A program made the translations under genes and the position numbers. 64,000 bases of DNA from Polydactylus sextarius (Eukaryota > Chordata > Actinopteri > Polynemidae), in the NCBI GenBank assembly GCA_016801845.1, contig CM028920.1:7477501-7541500 (forward strand), written 5' to 3'. Position 1 is the first letter of the stretch. Each line of letters starts with the position of its first letter. Below, one piece after another: positions 39,501 through 52,020 of this stretch. A model generated the notes under the pieces. That model was not told where the DNA came from and made no database searches. It worked only from the letters and a program-made list of their open reading frames with translations.

Positions 39501-40359
39501 CTTAGTGCATATTAAAGATGTCGTCTCTCGTCAGTCACCTTGAATATGAAGGTGAACGCTGAGTGGTTCAGGTGAGTCACCAGGGCCAGAAAGATTGATT
39601 TCTGCGGTAGATTTAGAGTTAGAGTATGCAATAAAAAATCCAACAGAGGTGCAGATTCTGTTAATGTTTGTGTTTCGTTTTTAATACGTGTTTATTGTTT
39701 CCTCTTGATATTTCGTTGCCTTAAAGCTGCACTCATTGCGATGAAGTTGCCGTTCATCTCAGCTGTAGCGTTAAAAAGTCTTTTTTAGCTCCTTGTTTTG
39801 GTTCTTGAGGCAGCTACATGCTAACTGATAAAACAATCAAACATCAGACATATAGTTACTTATTAGCTGATGAACTTAGTGTGGCATTTAGCAGCTAGAG
39901 AGACAGATAGTTCCTTCAGGAGTTGGTGGAGAGCAAAACAGAGCTAAAATAGGAGTTAATACTGGACTTACTTTTGTTTAAGTCAAATACGTACTGTATA
40001 ATGTTGCTACGTTTACTCAGATTTTATCCCATTCGACTTTCATAAGATGATGATAACTGAAGACAATAGTCTGAAGCTGGTTACTGTTTGTGTGTTTAGT
40101 GTGCTAGTGTTGTGTTTACAGCTTGTTCTGCTGCCCCCAAGTGGCCAAAAAAAAACCACACTTGCAGCTTTAAAGTAGGTCAGGCTTTTTAATTTACCTG
40201 TATTTTCTTGTGTTATAACTGTGGCTTCCCTATTTGCTCTGCGCTTCACCGCAACCTAGGAAGTTTCTCCGCCAGCAGCTGCGAGGGAAGAACTGTGAAC
40301 TCCTATTGGTCGTCTCAGAGGAAGTTGAGGCTCGGCAAACGTGGAGGTCCGACGGCTGA
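36545..40359 (+). CDS. josd1: Josephin-1 deubiquitinase (JOSD1), with a frame disruption in exon 3
   Basis: Exons: 36545-36933, 37024-37152, 39074-39269 and 40260-40359. Josephin enzymes are cysteine deubiquitinases; JOSD1 acts at the plasma membrane and cytosol. The Josephin domain begins at PPTIYHEKQRRELCALHALNN (active-site Cys in ELCALH), runs through [20 protein letters not shown] and reaches KRQHWIGVREVGGVYYNLDS (catalytic His and Asn/Asp). In exon 3 the frame read from the acceptor meets a stop at 39261-39263 after PQPIGRSR, while exon 4 (KFLRQQLRGKNCELLLVV) needs the frame one base off. Removing one base near 39223-39258 makes the total divisible by three (270 aa). The N-terminus carries long Gly, Gln and Ser tracts absent from the 202-aa human protein. 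ATG 36545 is the first in-frame start in good context; 36617 (MPWKVSKQKS, aligning with human CVPWKGDKAKS) is the alternative. An assembly error is the simplest explanation of the frame problem. Confidence 0.88.
39721..40173. repeat. TTAA-flanked inverted-repeat element in josd1 intron 3
   Basis: It starts TTAA-AGCTGCACTC (39721) and ends TTGCAGCT-TTAA (40173). The inverted termini share AGCTGCA, and TTAA on both sides fits a 4-bp target duplication. It ends about 86 bp before exon 4 of josd1. The ends also appear at 33490-33525 and resemble those at 52371-52781. Confidence 0.5.
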
Positions 40360-40986
40360 GGGGTTTCAACCGGCCAATCATCACAGCCTCCAGCCGCGGT
40401 CCGACGGGCCAAAGCGCAGAACGAACGGGAGAGGAAGTACAGTCACGTTCAGCCAAACACAAGGATGCACACTTACAGATGTATTTTTTCCCCTACTTTT
40501 GGGTTTTGTTTACACGGCCATTGCTGGACTCTTATCTGATAAGATGCGAAGCAGTGAAGGAAGCAAACACTTTACAGGGAGAATCAAAGAATCACAGTCC
40601 TTTACTCACAACACAGCTGAGACTTATGAAAAGTTATTATTCCAATTCTGCTATTCTTGTGTTTTTATATATATTGACTATTTTTCAATGTCAGTTTGAT
40701 TTGGGTTTTTTTTTTTTTTTTTACCCGTTCGAGTTTCCAAATTGGTCTGAGTTCAGGCTTTGTGAAAAATGCTGTGTTTATCTGCCTGTCTCCTTCAGTG
40801 CTCCTCCCCGTTTTACTCATGATGTTCACTGATGTGTCTCCGTGTTTCGGTCTCTCCCTCTACGTCGTGAATCTGTCTGTGTCCCTCCGTCTGTCTGTCC
40901 GTCAGTCACTTTCACCAAAGCGTGCCCTTCCTCACCTCAGTGTGACTCCATTTTCACTCGCTCACCCCTCCTGCTCCTCCTCCTTG

Positions 40987-41037
<51 letters not shown>

Positions 41038-41548
41038 CGTCTCCTTTTAACACGTCACGTATCAGAATCGGTGATTTATCGTGTTGCCAACTTTGTATTT
41101 CATTCACTTTTCCAAACACTTACGTTACAGACTGAGCCTACACTGTGCAGAGGCTGTGCTGACTTAACAGTTTTATATGGCAACAAAGCAATGCAACACT
41201 CAGGCTGAGCGCTCCCTCTAGAGGATGTTTTGCCTCAGTTTCCTTCCATTCCTAGCTCTCTCTGTAAAAAAAAAAAAATCATATTGAAATGGTTAGTATG
41301 AAGTTATTTACTGTAATTTACATTTTACAGTGGTAAAATGTCTCCACACGCTCTAATGAGGCGTCACAACAGGGCAAGTTTCATTCTCTTCTTTTTTATT
41401 TTTATTTTTTTTGCCTTTATGACTTCACAGCGGTCCAAAGGGTCTCTACCACAGCAGCCCTCTGTAGCATAGAAGCTCAGCTGATGCAGGGCTCCTCCTT
41501 CCTCCTCCTCTTCCTCCTCTTGTTCTTAAACATCTCTTGTCAAACCTG

Positions 41549-41582
<34 letters not shown>

Positions 41583-42954
41583 CTCTGACAGAAGCAGCCA
41601 GCGGTGATTTATAACTTGTGAGGTTTCAGTCTGAGGAGGGTTTTTGTTTTTTGTTGTTTTTTTTTTGTTTTTTTTTGCCATCGTTTGGGTTAAGGGAAGT
41701 TGTCAGTTTGAGAAACAGTAGACGTTTCTGCGTGGTGAATAATGTAGAGAGAGAGAGAAAGTGGAAAGAAAAGTTGAACGTTGAGGGGCCAACTAGTGAG
41801 CACACGTCCAGCCAGATGTGTGTTGTGGTTGATTATTGTGAAATGGGTCTTATGAAAGTGTCAGTTTGAGAAGTTGTTTATACTATACTATACTATACTA
41901 TAAGTATTGTCTCATCATGACAATATCGGCCTTAACTTGTTTACATTAAAAGTATATTATATATGTGTTGTTGCTCTGAAAGATTTGGAGGAGCTGTGAA
42001 GTTTGATGCCATTTCAGGAGATTTATTCCAAAGCACCAGTTTATTATAAATGTAGAGGAGGAAACAGCTGATGTTTAATCGATATGTTTCCCCTTTTTGC
42101 AGCCAAGGATTTTGTGTTATTTACAGTAATTTGAATTAGTGAAATGATTTTATAAAGTTGATATCAATGGTGCATGTTTTATTTTTATTTTTATTTTTTT
42201 GGAATTAAACTCCTAAAATTTCAGCCCAGGTTGTATCAGACATCCAGTGTCAGAGAGGTCGTCACTAATTTGCTGAGATTTTTTATTTTATTTTTTATTT
42301 TGGACCCAGTCACATCACATTGAATGTTTCACTATTGCATTTGATTTTTTTTTTGCTTTACTTTTTTTTGCCATGACAATCCATTCAACTCTTCCTACTA
42401 AAGGAATCCTGATTGTCACTGTATTTTTTTATTTTTATTTTTTTGCAGAGAAATAAAATGCTTATATGGCACTTTATGTATAAGTGACAGTGTATGTGTG
42501 TGTGTGTGTATTAAATGGGTCATTATTATTATTATTATTATTATTATCATCATTATATTTGTTTTTGACTGTTTTTTCACTGTAATCAAACTGTTTTTTT
42601 TCCAGAGGGGATGAAGGGGGACTAAAATAATTGAATGCATTTTTCTGCCTAAGGAAAATGATATGATTACTTATTATTATCCCTTTACAATAAATTTTAA
42701 TAAAATAGAAAAATAGGCTAAAGAATAAGAATTTCACCTGAGTTTAGAAAAACTTGAGTTTCATTAGTACTCTTAAATAGATAATATCTAATAGTTAGAT
42801 AGAAATAGAATAGATTTTCCTCCTGGATATTTGGATATTTTTAGGTTTTTATTTGTTCAATTTATGCTATTTCCCCCGTAGTTTTGACTTTTTTCCGTTT
42901 CCCCGTGTGTTTGTTCTCCATCCCTTCACTGTTATTATGAAAGGGGGGATGAGG
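40360..42954 (+). other. josd1 3' UTR and space before cbx7
   Basis: No gene is recognised. A long CT run (40989-41035), a CA run (41550-41580), a pentamer ATACT repeat (41880-41902) and an ATT repeat (42522-42548) are present, with many T-rich tracts. AATAAA at 42689-42694 and again at 42699-42704 may end a long josd1 transcript. Confidence 0.5.
40989..41035. repeat. (CT)n microsatellite
   Basis: An uninterrupted CT run of about 47 bp in the presumed josd1 3' UTR. The Ser/Leu-rich frames across it are artefacts. Confidence 0.95.
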
Positions 42955-43278
42955 CAGCTGGTGGCGCGCGTCGACTCATCGTCAGGGAGCGCGCTCTCGG
43001 AAGACGGGCACGCGCGCGAAGCAGTGTGCAGATGTGTCGCAGATTTTGTAAAGTCACTGGACGCACAGACAGATCCAGCACAAGGAAGTCGCTCCGCACA
43101 AATGGGCCCTTAAACTGTCGGGAAAGCCGAAGAGGTTGAAAGAGAGAAGACAGGAAAAAAAAAAAAAAAAAAAACGGAGGAAGATCTGTCATTAACCGGT
43201 TAACGTTAGCTTAGTTTGTGGAGGAGAAAGGACGTTACTTTGACAGTTCCAACCCAACGGACGGCGGCGTGCGCAGAG
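42955..43278 (+). promoter_or_regulatory. CpG-rich cbx7 promoter and 5' UTR
   Basis: CG dinucleotides cluster (for example gcgcgcgtcgac near 42965 and gcacgcgcgcg near 43010) in an otherwise AT-rich region, ending at the cbx7 start codon. A run of about 19 A lies at 43157-43175 in the leader. No TATA box is apparent. Confidence 0.6.
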
Positions 43279-46200
43279 ATGGAGCTGTCAGCGATTGGAG
43301 AGCAAGTGTTCGCCGTGGAATCAATCGTCAAGAAAAGAGTTCGAAAGGTAACCGTTGAACGTTTACCCCGCGGTGATCACCCGGAGGCTGTCAGGCTGTG
43401 GAGGAGACACGTTTTCAGGGGGAGAGGATGCTACTTTGGACGGAATTTAGAGCGTGTGAGATTAAATGAAAACACTAATCAGGTTATCTAATTGCAGGCT
43501 GTATAAAAGGGGGCGGGTTAGAGGAGGATGTCCCTTTAACGTAACGTGAGAGTGTTGTCATTGCACTACACAGCTCAACATGTCAGGTGTTTGGCTCGAT
43601 GTGGTGCAGGAGATCAACAAACAATTAGCAAAACACCTTCGGTTCGGGCCTGTTTGCGTTCATCATCTAAGTTAGCGTGTGGTGTTGACACGAGCAGGTG
43701 CGTAGCGACTCATTATGGCGCCCAAAGAAACTCCGGTGTTTACTATGAGCCACCCCCCACCACTACTGCTGCTATGACTAACACTTCTGGGAACAAGTTA
43801 TCATTAATAAACTGCTTTATTTAATTATTTACACACTACACGGAAGTCTCAATGTAGAGTTTTTTTTAATGATAATTAGCACATGAGTGTGAGTTTTAAA
43901 AACGGCTAGCATAGCTTTATTGTTATTATTATTATTATTTTATCGCTTTGTCTCAAAATGTTACATCTTGGGAAGATGTTCCTGTAACCAATGATTATTT
44001 TTGATTATTGATTAATCTGTTGACATTCTTTAACTTAATTTATAAGTATCTAAGTCTTAACTTCTTTTGATTTCTTCTTTTATTTGATTGGAAAAAACTG
44101 TAGTTTGACATCATATATAAATAATGGGAACACAAGCAAAAGTTTTGGTTTATTAAAAAAAAAATGAATTGGTGATCAGAGTTGCTATGAACCAAATAAG
44201 TGATTTAAGCACATGTAAAGTGCACACTGCAGCATGCAAGATCTATGCAACAATGTAGATTTACTCAATAATATTAATGGTCTTACCCTTTGTATAAATG
44301 CTGTAATGTAAAGCTTAAAGTTCAAGTCTCTCAGACGATGAAGTGAAAGTACAGTAGATACAGATTATACTTAGACTGATGTTAAAACCACATGTTGTGC
44401 TCAGTGGAGAGATCTGTCCTCTCACATCTCAAACACGTCTCTAATCACGTTACTACTAACTGTGAGACTGTCAGATATATGTAAAGTATGTAAGTAACAG
44501 CTGATAAAATTCACCCGGAGGATAGTTGAGTTCATCTGTTTCTTTCAATGATACAATATAATATATTATTAATACGTAAAGGGCCAGGATAGTATTTATG
44601 TCCACCATATGTTAAAGTATTTATATTATATTAAATTGTGGAAATCATGGACATTTAGACATGTTTCTTATAACAGCTATACATCTTCTCCGGTATACAT
44701 TACATGCATGTCTCTTTTAGCATATATGGGGAACTGGGTGAGTAAAACATAGTCGGGAAAAGTGGTGACCTCACTCGCTGAGAATACATTTGAGGGCTGG
44801 GAAGTTATTAGTGAATGATCTCACAGAGGATGACTAACTTAGAGCCCGGCTTGCTATCTGGAAAACATATATTACATTAAACGTTACCCATGTTTCTGAA
44901 TTTTTTTTCCCATCACCCTGTTGTCATGTAATGAACTATACATCAATTTGATTATGTGGCTTTTATATATTTCTAATTTAATAAAGGATGTGCTGGAAAA
45001 TGTTAAATAAAAAATAAAAAAAATCAAACCTAAAAAAACACACATGAAAGCCTGATGGAAATGTTTGTAGAGATGAGTGTTATTCTTCCCTGGCCTGAGT
45101 GTAATGAAGTCTAAACAGGAAACAAGCGAACATGTCATCTCCCACAGACTACATGCATCACTCCTCACAGCTCCGATGAGGTTGAATCACTGTTGCAGTG
45201 TCGAGTTTCAGAGTTTCACTTTTGACCTCCATGTGTATCGTATTTAATCTTAAAGTTGTGACTTTTTTGATTGTAGTACCTCCAGCGCCAGCGTCATAAA
45301 CATCAGGTGGCAAGACACATTTAATAGATTTCGAGTGGTTTGATTTTAATGTATGTGGGAGCAGCCACAGCGTGCTCTGTGATTTAATTGAAATTAACTT
45401 CATAGCTGATGCTGCTCTTCAACTTTATGTCTCCACAGGGGCAAGTGGAGTATCTGTTGAAATGGAAAGGATGGCCTCCAAAGTAAGTATCGTATCTGCG
45501 TTTAATTGGTGATGAATAGATATGAAACTTGAAAAGATGCAGCTTCATATTCACATTGAAATGACAGTGAAACCACAAAGGCTCCAGTCAGCACTCTGGG
45601 AATGTTTTCATTAATACTTTTAGTTTTTTTTTTTTTTTTTTTTTTGAACATGAAAATACCTATTAACATCTGATTTAATGCAGCAAAAAAGGAGGAAAAA
45701 AGTTCCATATGCTGTTGTTTGTGTCTTGCAGATACAGTACATGGGAGCCAGAGGAGCATATTCTGGACCAGCGTTTGGTGCAAGCCTACGAAGAGAAGTA
45801 AGACACCGCTCAGCATGTTAACAAAGTCTGATGAAAAACCCAGAAGGTTTAACACATTGCGGAGCAGGAATAAATTTGTTTCCTTCTTATGTTAAAACAA
45901 TCATTAAGAGATACAAAGACCCAGATTCAAGACTTCTTCTTCCATCTGGTGTTAGCATGTGCCCTTGGTTGTTGGATTGTAATTGGATATAGAAAAACAC
46001 ATAAAATCTACATTTAAAGGATCTCGTAAGTGAAGTAGAGTACGGTGTGGCAGATGGCAGGACTTTTACATTTCACAATGGATTCTTTTTGCAAAATAAA
46101 CAGGTATAAAGTCTCGTTAAGCTGGTAGACTAATAATAAGTTACTGGTTAAAGATCTTCAGAGTTGTGTTTTGGTAAAACGACAAAGCTGTAAAACCAAA

Positions 46201-47762
46201 CCTTGCTTTCTTCTTGTTGTATATGACAATAAACACTTTTTCACCATGATCAACCTCATTTGGTCCATTGTCTTTATAAAAATATTGACGATAGAAACTG
46301 GTTTTAAATCTGAGAATATGTTTATATCTTAGAATTCAATAAAAACACGAGACCAAAAAAAGCTTGTTACATGTTCAAACTGGGGTTAATGTTAGTGAAC
46401 ACACGCCCAGGAGACATTTTTATTGTTTTAATGAATGTGCTCGCTTTTGTTGTTTTTGTTTTGTTTTTTATAGAGAGAAGAGAGACAGAGCTCTGGGTCA
46501 CAGGAGGAAAGGATCCAAAACTAAAAGACTCCTCCTGCAGGTGAGATTAGATTAAACATTTCTTATTGACACAACTTCTAGTTTCCTTGTCCCTGATTGT
46601 ACATTGTCCTATGACTTCCTCCTTCAGTTTGTCTTTGCTTCGCCACCGTGTTGCCATTCTTTCCTCTCACCAGTTTTGACTGTTTTGGCACAAATCTCAT
46701 GAAGCGATGACTCATGTCCTCTCTTCTTTCTGATCGTGATTCAGAACACCGTCTACACCATGGATCTCCGCAGCGCTCACAAGACTCCAGAGAAGCCTCC
46801 GCCTCGCCTGCGTCTCTCGCTGACACGCTCGCTGGTCCCTGAGGAAGAGGAAGATGAAGAGGAGGAAGAGGAGGAAGAGGAAGAGGAGGAGGAGGAAGAA
46901 GAGGACGAAGAGGACGAGTCGTACGGTAGCGCCTGCGGGCAGGGCGCGCGAACTCATCTGGCACGTCACAAAAGCAAACCCAGGAGGTCACAGTTCAGGT
47001 GCCTTGACTCAAACCCTTCGAGTCCAACGCAAGAAGAAGACTGGGAAGGTCTGGAAGAGGAAGAGGAGGAGGATGAAGAAGAGGAGGACAATGTGGAAGA
47101 TGATGAGGTTGAGGAGGAGGAGGAGGTGGAGACAGAGATGGCTCAGAAGGAGACCACAGAGAAAAGCGAAGGCGTTGTTAATGGTGAGCTGGTTAGACAC
47201 CAGTTTTGCTCTAATAACTGTCACAACAGTTTATTGAACATCCTAACAGGCAGAATTTGCGCTCAAGCTGATTAGCTGTCAGTGAAACAGTCTGTCCAGT
47301 AATAAAATAATGTTTTCACTTGAATGTTTGACTCTGTGTGTTTAAATCAGCAGCAGTCCTTCAAAAAAATAATAATCACCTCAGAGTTGCATCCTGTCGG
47401 TTTATAATATCTATCACAGCAGAGCTGATCCAGCCAGGTCACTGCAGGGAGGTTAACTCAGTAACAGGCCAACATGTGAATGAATGGTTTGATGGAGTCT
47501 CAGTTGTCTGACTACAACTCTACACTGACTTTCTCTCTCTGTGTTCCTGCTTCATTCAGGACAACAGAGGACAGACGAGTGGAGCTCCGCCGCAGGACCA
47601 GAGCAGGTCACCGAATCGGAGAAGCCAGACGACGTCTGGAGACCTGTCATCGGTCCAGGAGAGGTGACGGTCACAGACGTCACCCTCAACTCCCTCACAG
47701 TGACTTTCAGGGAGTCAAGAGTAGCCAAAGGCTTCTTCAGAGACTGGGGCCTGGAGGTCTGA
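43279..47762 (+). CDS. cbx7: chromobox protein 7, Polycomb PRC1 reader
   Basis: Six exons sum to 888 nt (295 aa; human 251): 43279-43347, 45439-45482, 45732-45797, 46474-46540, 46745-47183 and 47560-47762. CBX7 brings PRC1 to H3K27me3. The chromodomain opens MELSAIGEQVFAVESI and keeps the aromatic cage Phe11, Trp32 and Trp35 (YLLKWKGWPPKYSTWEPEEHIL). RKGSKTKRLLLQ follows where human CBX7 has an AT-hook-like RGPKPKRLLLQ, then TVYTMDLRSAHK. The C-terminal Pc box (VTVTDVTLNSLTVTFRE...GFFRD, about 263-295) binds RING1. Between them, exon 5 encodes two long Glu/Asp tracts (from about residue 115 and again about 190-220) that human CBX7 lacks. CBX6, 2, 4 and 8 fit less well in the chromodomain and the MDLRS segment. 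Confidence 0.95.
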
Positions 47763-48369
47763 GATGTGATGAGGTGAGGGGTGGCAGGGCGGGCGCCGCG
47801 GGACGGACTAGACTCGTAGGCACTCGTTCACTCGTTGAGGGGCCGAGATCAGTGCGTTCGTTTCCTCTCTGAAACCTCTCACTCAGATCTTTCTCTTTCC
47901 AGCTTCCAGTCTCGTCAGTGGTACGTTTACATGCACAGAGTCACCTGGATTTAACCAAACTCCAGTTAAACTTGTATTTAGGTCGAGTTGTTCTCTTTTG
48001 ATACACGGGGACTGATGATACACCTAAGTCAGCCGACGTGGTGAAGAGCCAGACCTCTTTTATCACCACACTTAGAAATGGAGTAAAACTGTTGTGTTTT
48101 TTTTTTTTTTTTTTTTTTTTTGTCTTTAGACCAAAATGTGGGACACAGGTTGCCAGGCCGGTTTTGGCTGAGATGCACTGAAGGACCAAACGTGAGCAGG
48201 CTCTGGTCCTAGTATGGCTGCCAGATTGAAGTAGATTTTGGGAGGTGCAGAATCGGGTCGGTGTCAGACCCGGGAAAACGAATCTTTGAGTTGTTGACAT
48301 GGTTAAACATTCTGTTCTGATAGAGGAACACAATGGTCTTTTTTTGTCATGGGTCATGTATTTTCCAAC

Positions 48370-48572
48370 TTAAAGGCACCCTGTAGAGTTTTTGCTTTTA
48401 TAGACTTAGACATTTAAGTTTATATTAATTGTTATTCACCAAAAAGCTACGTGAGTCATGCTGAAATTGTTTCCTTTTTCATGCTATCAGTTAATTCATG
48501 ACTTGTGTGGTTTAGAAGATTATAAAACCATCAAAAAAAAAAAAAAAAAAAAACTGCACAGGGTGCCTTTAA
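48370..48572. mobile_element. MITE with TTAA flanks and 24-bp terminal inverted repeats
   Basis: The ends TTAAAGGCACCCTGTAGAG (48370) and the reverse complement at 48549-48572 agree at 22 of 24 positions. TTAA at both borders would be the duplicated target. The element is about 203 bp with no coding capacity and sits in the presumed cbx7 3' UTR. The internal A run (about 48534-48553) lies beside the right repeat. A TTAA target is typical of piggyBac-type elements, but the superfamily is not proven. Confidence 0.8.
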
Positions 48573-51282
48573 AAAAACTGTTAACAACATTGGCGAGACA
48601 TTGTCATGTTCTTATACACAAAGTAACTACCGTCATCATATAGATCTAATAGTTTAAAAGTCTAAAACTGAACAAAAGTAGCACAACATTGGAAACAAAT
48701 AAGTACAAGTTCCATACTGTTGCGCTTAATTTCAGTATATGAGCCAGTAGCTTGTAGCTCTGAATGTGAGTACACATCATGACACATTCATTCAGGGAAG
48801 TAAAAGCAGGTAAGACATAATCATGTGAGAGGAAGAAGAAGACAAAGAAGAGGAAGAGTCCTCTGTGCATGTAAACATGGCTGCTGCTTCTCTCTTTCTT
48901 CCACACTAAGCTAACGGTTCAGTACTGGACTCAAACATACTGTACATATGTCAAACTACAGTGAGGTGGACGTAGCCGTCAGTCCCAAACTAACGCAACA
49001 CAACATGTAAACACAGACTGTTACTGTAGATGATTCGATCCGCCTGCATGTCTCTTCCCTCCAGTACAGTTAATATCAATCCAGATTAGACGGAGTAGTT
49101 CACTCAGCTCTTCATCAGAAAACATACAACTCACCATAAGAGAGAAAACTAGTCAAACTGTATTTACATCATAACGACTCTATATAGCGTTTGAAGGTGA
49201 TGAGTGATCAGTTTTCATCTTCAAAAATACGGTAATCAAGAGATTGAGCGTTTACCCCTAAATTTAATTACTCTAAATGTTGAAATGTGTCATTGATTTT
49301 ATGGCTGTATAGTAAATACAGTATGTCTTTTTTATGCCCCTTTAGTAGCGATCACAACAATGTGTTGCCTTCATTTAATTCAATGAAGTTTTGCTGATGT
49401 CATGTAGTGCAGCTAAGAAAGAACTGTTGGAAAACTTGTCCTAACTTACCCACAGTCAGTGTTTCTTGACCAAAAACTCTAAACAGCCTTTGTTTTTGTT
49501 TTTATCTTGTGACAGACAGTGATCCTTCGCCACATCGCGCTTCACCTCTCGCTGCATCGTTAAATCTCAGTTTTTTTGTGGCCAGTAAACGTACACATAT
49601 ATCGAGGGAGTTATATTAATCAGTATGTCGCGGGATTCTGCAGCCTACAGGTTTTTGTTTTTTAGATTTTAATTATTTTTCGCGTTTGGTAAAATAAGCA
49701 TTTTCTAGCCTAAAAATAATAAATAACAAGGTTTATAAGAGTGTGTTGAGGGTTTATAAAGCCTTAAAAAATAAAATAAATATATTGTTACTACTTAAAC
49801 AAACCTAAACATCCCAGCAAAAGGCGAGGGACCACTGTACTACACTCTTAAACTTTCCATTAATTAAACAAAAAAATGAAAGCTCATAATCTGAGGTGAA
49901 AACTTTTTCAATGACTGACAAGATCACAACTTATAGATGTGTAACTTATGTCTACAGGTTGTAAGATGGAGGAAAAAGATGAGGAAAGTTTTCCAAACAG
50001 ACCGTCTTGGCTTTGCATTATCGTTTGATTATGTAGCATAAAAGCTAAAAAAGGTAAAGTGGGTGAATGATGACTGGGACGGTTTCCATATCTCAAGTCA
50101 TTATGGCATGAAAATCAAACACGGGGTCCATTTAACTCAACTCAAAGTGTGTTCAGTAGCTGTTTCTGGATCTTCATCAACAGTATTTATGCTTGGGTAG
50201 TATTAATAGACCGTAACGACTGAAATCCAAATAGACTTTAATATCTCATTAAGTCAGAAACTACGATTCTGCAACAACTGAACAAAATCCATCTGAGAGG
50301 TTGGAAGTAAATCTTAACAAGCTGCAGTATGTTTTAGAAAAATAGCAGTGTATATGCAGTTAGTATGTAATGGTATTTAATGGGTTAAAAAGAAACCCTA
50401 TTTCAATCAAATGTCAACCAATTGTAGGAAGAAATAAAGTGAAAGGGAAACATCAGAGGCTGATTCCATAAACACTGTAAAAAACCTAATATTATGTATT
50501 AACAGTAAACAAAAACCCGACTCTACCAGTAGTAGCCAGTGTGTTGGACACAGGAGCCGTTACGATGTGTCACGTCTGTGGAATCTCCCACTGTGGCATC
50601 TCATTGGTCCGTAAGTTGTTTATCCCACAGAGAGGACGATGGTTCAACATCTCGTGATCCTAAAACTGTGCGTGTGTGTGTGTGTGTGTGAGTGATAATG
50701 AAACTGCAGGGAATGGAAGTGCCTGATGTTGCATAATTTTTTGTTGTTTTGTCTGTGGAGCTTTTAGAGCTAATGTCTCTCTCTTGATCCTTTACACACA
50801 CACACACACACACACGCACACACACTCTGTTCCAGCTTCTTTGGTTTGTGTACGTCTGAATACACAATCCTCGACTGATGTTATTAAGACTTGAAACATG
50901 AGGAGACACAATGGAGGACGAAGCGAACGCAGGAGGGAGAAACATGTATTTTGTAGTTGTTATTTTTCTACATTGACCTGAATGTATATTTATTCTGTAA
51001 AGATACTTGTGTATTTGTCACGCAGATGACTGAATAGTTTTTATACACTTTGTGATAATCACTGAGCTGATGATGCCATAACTAAATGTACTGACATACA
51101 GAAAAAAAAAAAACAAGCACCCAGGATTTGACGTTGCCCGTTGTGGTCGCTTGTGCTGCTTCCGTCCTCCACCGAGCGAAGAGAAACCCTTTATTGCACT
51201 TTATCGTGACGTAAACCTGCACATTACCTGCTCCAGTCTACAGAGTGTCATTGTGTATAGAATATTTCTATGGTAATACTAA

Positions 51283-51288
51283 AATAAA
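51283..51288 (+). terminator. cbx7 polyadenylation signal (AATAAA)
   Basis: AATAAATG followed by a T/G-rich stretch (tcgctcatgtttaat), the best candidate for the end of cbx7 transcripts. Confidence 0.5.
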
Positions 51289-51849
51289 TGTCGCTCATGT
51301 TTAATATCATTTGTTTCGAACTCGTCCTGTTTATTCACAATGATTATTTACAGTGCTGTTATTGTTTTATCACAGATTTAAAAGAAGGGGATTTATTAGT
51401 TGGACATTATGAGTGAAGTTTTTAAAACCACAAAACCACCATGACACTTATTCACCAAATAAACTGATCAATTAAAACAGCTCTGACCTTCACATCCCTT
51501 TAGGGACTGTATGAGAATGATAAGTGTGGTGGCTACAAGGGAGTGTAGACGAACTTTTAATGTCTCATCATCAGCTGCTGCGGCCAGAGGTTTTTGTCAG
51601 TCGGTCACATGCTGATTAACTGCAACAGGATGAGTTGGAAGGCAGGTTTTAGTTTTGGTTTTAGGTCATGAAAATGACTCTTAATTTGTAATCAATCACC
51701 TGAAATTGGCTGGAGGTTATGGAGCCTGGGAGAGACCAAAAAAAAAAATAAAACAATAATAATAAATCTACAAAATAATACTGCAAAATATTATTATATA
51801 TAATATTATTATATATATTATAATAGTATTAATATTAATTGATATCACT

Positions 51850-52020
51850 AACCCTGTTCAGCCCAGGACCATGTCAGTAAGAAGGTCCTGGGTTCGACTC
51901 CCGGGGGTCGGGTGCAGGGTTTTTCTGTGTGGAGTTTCCATGTTCTCCCTGTGTCTGTGTAGGTTTCCTCCCACTGCCAAAAACATGGATGGAAACATGG
52001 AAGATGGATGGATGGACTAG
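51850..52020 (+). mobile_element. tRNA-type SINE fragment
   Basis: A match to the RNA polymerase III B box, GGTTCGACTCC, lies at 51891-51901. It is followed by the phrase 'gtgtggagtttccatgttctccctgtg' split over 51925-51960 and 'ggtttcctcccactgcc', which recur in teleost SINE/LINE tails, and a (GGAT)n-like end. No A box or cloverleaf is seen, so it is not a tRNA gene. Confidence 0.65.

Larger units (their letters stand above)
47763..51300 (+). other. cbx7 3' UTR
   Basis: No coding sequence is recognised to the AATAAA at 51283-51288, about 3.5 kb past the stop. The stretch carries a TTAA-flanked MITE (48370-48572), a poly-T run at about 48099-48121 and (GT)n and (CA)n runs near 50677 and 50794. 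A long 3' UTR is usual for CBX7 orthologues. The exact end is inferred from the signal. Confidence 0.55.

Noticed and set aside
40208..40832. 163-codon open frames overlapping josd1 exon 4 in other frames
   Set aside because: The conserved KFLRQQLRGKNCELLLVV frame explains the region; the other frames run into non-coding 3' UTR without similarity.
47009..47224. Leu/Phe-rich open frame on the - strand
   Set aside because: It is the antisense of the GAG/GAA tracts of cbx7 exon 5.
51891..51901. B-box-like GGTTCGACTCC considered as a tRNA gene
   Set aside because: No A box, acceptor stem or anticodon arm can be folded; the flanks match a SINE tail.
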